A stretch of 7,799 nt of DNA, taken from Myxococcales bacterium. Lineage in GTDB: Bacteria; Myxococcota_A; UBA9160; SMWR01. Under the pieces are notes generated by a model. It saw only the letters and a list, made by a program, of their open reading frames with translations. It was not told the DNA's origin and made no database searches. The stretch lies in NCBI GenBank assembly GCA_022572485.1, contig JACZVU010000129.1, forward strand, positions 1 through 7,799. The letters run 5' to 3'. The translations under genes and the position numbers were made by a program. This document shows, piece after piece, positions 5,100-7,799 of this stretch (its first letter is position 1; each line of letters starts with the position of its first letter).

Positions 5100-5996
5100 T
5101 CAGTGTGGTTCGATGTGCACCGTGACGTCGTTCACCGAAAATTTTTCGCTGATCACCCGTTCGATTTCGTCTGCAATCGCATGAGAGTCCGCGGTCGACA
5201 GGTTGGGATCGACGCTCACGACGAGTTCGATGGCTGGGCCTGCCCCGCCCTCCCGCGAGCGAACACGGCGGGTTTCCTGAACGCCGGGCACCGCCGATGT
5301 CACGTTCGATAGCGTTTCGGGGTTGGCGATGCTTCGTTCGACCAACACCGGTATCGCCTTTTGGAAGAGGCCGTATGCGAGGTAGAGGATCATTGCGGCG
5401 ACGATGATGGATGCGAGCGCGTCGAGCCAGGGGTATCCACGCGCGGCGAGCTGCCAACCCGTGATCACGGCAACCGTCGTCAACACGTCGCAGATGGTGT
5501 GGCGGGCGTCTGCGCGCAGAATGTCCGAATCGAGGCGTCGCGCCCAGTAGTTTTCCCAGGCCGCGATCAAGACATTGACCGCGAGTACGCCCAGCATCAG
5601 AGCGAGTCCCCAGCTCTGCTGGGTGACTTCCCGTGGGTCGCGATCGAGCGCGCCAAGAATGATTTCGACCGCCAACACCGATAGCAAGGTGGCAACCCCA
5701 AAGACCGCGAGGGTTTCGAATTTCCGATGGCCATAAGGGTGATCCCAATCGGGGGGAGCGCTCGCGATTCGCGTGGCGATGAACGCGAAGATGTTGTTTA
5801 CAAAATCGGCCAGCGAGTGGATCGCGTCGCTGAGCACCGCGATGGAGCCGGTTTGGAATCCGACCGTCGCCTTGGCGAGCATCACCACCAGGTTCGCGAG
5901 CCCTTCGCCAATGAGCACACGCTCAACCTGTTGCTGCCGACCCCGTTTCGCGGGTACCGATGCCGCCACCGTTACTTCTTCCCCCACTTGCCTCAA
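5100..5996 (-). CDS. Cation diffusion facilitator (CDF) family metal exporter, zinc-type
   Basis: CDF proteins are dimeric inner-membrane antiporters that export Zn2+ or related divalent metals in exchange for protons. The 298-residue length is typical. Domains in order: polar N-terminus (1-25), six helices (about 27-215), and a cytoplasmic dimerisation domain (about 218-298) ending TVHIEPH. The metal site is visible as LSDAIHSLAD in helix 2 (H60-x3-D64) and DARHTICD in helix 5 (H166-x3-D170). This HD/HD pattern is usual in zinc transporters, whereas DD/DD suggests manganese. DHPYGHRKFE (85-94) is the conserved loop after helix 2. The start is uncertain: the longest frame begins with TTG at 5996, GTG 5987 is possible, and GTG 5969 is preceded by GGGGGAAGAAG and has the best ribosome-binding site. 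It converges on nnrS with 101 nt between the stops. Confidence 0.9.
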   Translation of the reverse strand: MRQVGEEVTVAASVPAKRGRQQQVERVLIGEGLANLVVMLAKATVGFQTGSIAVLSDAIHSLADFVNNIFAFIATRIASAPPDWDHPYGHRKFETLAVFGVATLLSVLAVEIILGALDRDPREVTQQSWGLALMLGVLAVNVLIAAWENYWARRLDSDILRADARHTICDVLTTVAVITGWQLAARGYPWLDALASIIVAAMILYLAYGLFQKAIPVLVERSIANPETLSNVTSAVPGVQETRRVRSREGGAGPAIELVVSVDPNLSTADSHAIADEIERVISEKFSVNDVTVHIEPH

Positions 5997-6553
5997 TGCT
6001 GGCCCACGTTACCGCCGCGTTGGCGCGCCTGCCGCCGGATCTTGGGCCCATTGTGGTCCGCTGGCAATCACTCGTCGCCGTTTGCCGGTTTTGATTCGGG
6101 TGAGTGACTTCGCTTTGTTTCTCGCTTCTCTGCGATCGGCTGAGGCCAATTGCCCCTGAACTGTGTCTCAGCGAGGCGCGTAGGTAGCTTGCTCACACGC
6201 AATCTGCTGAGATGTGGCCGCCGCACACCGCATCGGTCCTTCGCGCGTTACGCTGGAGGGTGCAGTGTCGCCCGCTTCGAACCCATCGAAGAATCGGAAC
6301 ACCCACACGTGGTTCGCACGGACGTCGACGGCTGACGAGACTCTCTCGGAGGCCTCATTCAAGACCTTCGTGCCTGGCAGCGCTTCCATTCCAGCTCCAA
6401 AGCAACCGCCATGCCCGCTGCGAGGCGATGCCCGGGGGGGGCGAAGTGGCTATGGTTTTGCGCCTTGATGCGATCCAGAGACCCCTGCGCACCCGAGCGA
6501 TCCGATCGCCCGTTTTGCGCTTTGCGTAACGGGGGCGCCACAGGAGATGAGCG
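5997..6553. other. Long intergenic region between CDF and methylmalonyl-CoA mutase genes
   Basis: No convincing gene is seen in these 557 nt on either strand; the open frames are Arg/Ser/Pro-rich and lack family motifs. It must hold the divergent promoters of both neighbours, but no clear -10/-35 pair stands out. An 8-G run lies at 6434-6441. A weak hairpin, CCCGTT (6509-6514) with AACGGG (6528-6533) and a 13-nt loop, lies just before the mutase ribosome-binding site. A short plus-strand stretch at about 6008-6094 (AALARLPPDLGPIVVRW) is protein-like but too short to assign. No cobalamin-riboswitch B12-box was recognised. Confidence 0.5.
6542..6546 (+). promoter_or_regulatory. Shine-Dalgarno of methylmalonyl-CoA mutase gene
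   Basis: AGGAG ends 7 nt before ATG 6554. This selects that ATG over the out-of-frame ATG at 6547, which lies only one base after it. Confidence 0.75.
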
Positions 6554-7799
6554 ATGAGCGAGACCCCCAAACAAGGGGCTGAGCTGGCGAGATGGCGCGA
6601 ACTCGCGAGCGCGGAGCTGCGCGGTGCCGATCCGGATCAATTGGTGTGGGAGACGCCCGAGGGGTTGAGCGTCAAAGCGCTCTACACCGCGGCTGACATC
6701 GAAGATCTGGAGTTCACAAACACGCTTCCCGGTATGGCGCCGTTCATTCGGGGGCCGTACGCAACGATGTACGCGAATCGCCCCTGGACGATCCGCCAGT
6801 ACGCGGGCTTCTCGACAGCCAAAGAGTCGAACGCTTTCTACCGGCGCAACCTTGCGGCGGGCCAGAAAGGCTTGTCCGTGGCCTTCGATCTCGCGACCCA
6901 TCGCGGTTACGATTCCGACCATCCGCGTGTGACTGGCGATGTCGGCAAGGCCGGCGTGGCAATCGATTCCGTCGAGGATATGAAGATTCTTTTCGACGGA
7001 ATCCCTCTCGATCAGATGTCGGTGTCGATGACGATGAACGGCGCGGTGCTGCCGGTGCTGGCCTCTTTCATCGTGGCGGGCGAGGAGCAAGGGTGTCCGC
7101 GCGAAAAACTCACGGGGACGATCCAGAACGACATCCTCAAGGAGTTCATGGTCCGCAACACCTACATCTATCCGCCCGAGCCGAGCATGCGGGCGGTGGC
7201 GGACATCATCGAATTCACCAGCAAAAACATGCCGAAGTTCAATTCGATCTCGATCAGCGGCTATCACATGCAAGAGGCTGGCGCGACGACGACGCTGGAG
7301 CTCGCCTTCACGCTTGCGGATGGCCTCGAATATGTGAGAGCGGCTCTGTCCAAAGGATTGGGGATCGATCAGTTTGCACCGCGGCTTTCATTCTTCTGGG
7401 CGATCGGGATGAGTTTCTACTTCGAGATCGCCAAGATGCGTGCGGCGCGTCTGATATGGTCGGAACTGATCTCCCAGTTCGAGCCCAAAGACCCCCGCTC
7501 GTTGATGCTTCGAACGCACTGCCAGACTTCGGGCGCGAGCCTCACCGAACAAGACCCGGTCAACAATGTGATCCGGACGACCATCGAGGCGATGGCAGCA
7601 ATCTTTGGCGGCACCCAGTCGTTGCACACCAACGCCTACGATGAAGCGTTAGGCCTGCCGACGGACAACACGGCGCGCACGGCGCGAAACACCCAACTCG
7701 TGCTCGCCGAAGAAACCGGAATCCCGGCGGTGATCGACCCCTGGGGTGGCTCGTACTTCATGGAATCACTGACGGCCAGCGTCGCCGCCGAAGCGCGCA
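6554..7799 (+). CDS. Methylmalonyl-CoA mutase large subunit, N-terminal 415 residues (runs off right edge)
   Basis: The enzyme interconverts (R)-methylmalonyl-CoA and succinyl-CoA in the cytoplasm using adenosylcobalamin, linking propionyl-CoA metabolism to the TCA cycle. The visible part is the substrate-binding TIM barrel and is very close to well-known MutB/ScpA sequences: [20 protein letters not shown] (66-85), [20 protein letters not shown] (101-120), [15 protein letters not shown] (153-167), [20 protein letters not shown] (188-207), [14 protein letters not shown] (231-244), [11 protein letters not shown] (272-282) and VIDPWGGS (393-400). By alignment from memory to the Propionibacterium enzyme (offset 6), Y83, R201 and H238 correspond to active-site Y89, R207 and H244, so catalytic residues are present. 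The start ATG 6554 has a good AGGAG. The C-terminal cobalamin-binding domain (DxHxxG) would lie beyond the window, so a full-length versus split or diverged mutase cannot be decided. The smaller mutA-type subunit is not upstream. Confidence 0.95.
   Translation, partial: MSETPKQGAELARWRELASAELRGADPDQLVWETPEGLSVKALYTAADIEDLEFTNTLPGMAPFIRGPYATMYANRPWTIRQYAGFSTAKESNAFYRRNLAAGQKGLSVAFDLATHRGYDSDHPRVTGDVGKAGVAIDSVEDMKILFDGIPLDQMSVSMTMNGAVLPVLASFIVAGEEQGCPREKLTGTIQNDILKEFMVRNTYIYPPEPSMRAVADIIEFTSKNMPKFNSISISGYHMQEAGATTTLELAFTLADGLEYVRAALSKGLGIDQFAPRLSFFWAIGMSFYFEIAKMRAARLIWSELISQFEPKDPRSLMLRTHCQTSGASLTEQDPVNNVIRTTIEAMAAIFGGTQSLHTNAYDEALGLPTDNTARTARNTQLVLAEETGIPAVIDPWGGSYFMESLTASVAAEAR

Noticed and set aside
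6434..6441. Run of eight G residues as a phase-variation tract
   Set aside because: It lies in gene-free sequence over 100 nt from the nearest start codon and is not in a recognisable promoter spacer, so there is nothing for it to switch.
6509..6543. Cobalamin riboswitch upstream of the B12-dependent mutase
   Set aside because: Only a 6-bp hairpin is present; no B12-box or multi-helix architecture is recognisable, and mutase genes are not usual targets.
6359..7273. 304-codon minus-strand open frame over the mutase start and leader
   Set aside because: It is antisense to an unmistakable methylmalonyl-CoA mutase and shows only His/Arg-rich shadow composition.
1..7799. tRNA, rRNA, CRISPR arrays, anti-phage or biosynthetic gene clusters
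   Set aside because: No cloverleaf-like or rRNA-like sequence, no regularly spaced repeats and no nuclease, ATPase, methylase or synthase modules were found on either strand.

Overview
The window is GC-rich and has no eukaryotic or viral signature. It looks like an accessory-rich chromosomal stretch of a Gram-negative bacterium. The mix of an Rhs remnant, an arylsulfotransferase-like propeller, an FG-GAP remnant, a RAYT-type transposase remnant, NnrS, a CDF metal exporter and a B12-dependent methylmalonyl-CoA mutase would suit a deltaproteobacterium in the broad sense (Myxococcota, Desulfobacterota and relatives), perhaps a metagenomic contig. That placement is inference from gene content, not a phylogenetic result.

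Layout. Positions 1-292 hold the decayed 3' part of an Rhs/YD-repeat core gene, broken by two apparent frameshifts. Positions 326-1633 (+) encode an intact exported ASST-like beta-propeller. Positions 1634-3306 are a patchwork: an FG-GAP C-terminal fragment (-), about 340 nt of unassigned sequence with a perfect 8-bp hairpin, the N-terminal half of a RAYT/Y1 transposase (-) with REP-like repeats on its 5' side, and the N-terminal membrane part of a spermidine-synthase-like protein (+). That last fragment stops at about 3305, exactly where a universal stress protein gene (-) loses its C-terminal quarter. The two genes face each other across a clean junction, which is either a deletion/rearrangement point or an assembly chimera.

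From 3306 to the right edge the organisation is more ordinary. The UspA fragment and nnrS (+) diverge from a shared 5' region. NnrS converges on a CDF zinc-type exporter (-). The 101-nt gap between their stops carries two 8-nt sequences that each recur as reverse complements in an interleaved A-B...A'-B' order. A 557-nt region with no convincing gene separates the CDF gene from the methylmalonyl-CoA mutase large subunit (+), which runs off the right edge with its N-terminal 415 residues visible.

Usp and NnrS together suggest a stress or nitric-oxide/low-oxygen theme, the CDF protein metal homeostasis, and the mutase propionyl-CoA/succinyl-CoA interconversion. I see no sign that the intact genes form one pathway or operon. 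I did not find a convincing new multi-gene system. The points most worth following are the 3303-3306 junction, the composite RAYT/FG-GAP reading frame, the REP-like repeats and the interleaved repeats at 5015-5099.
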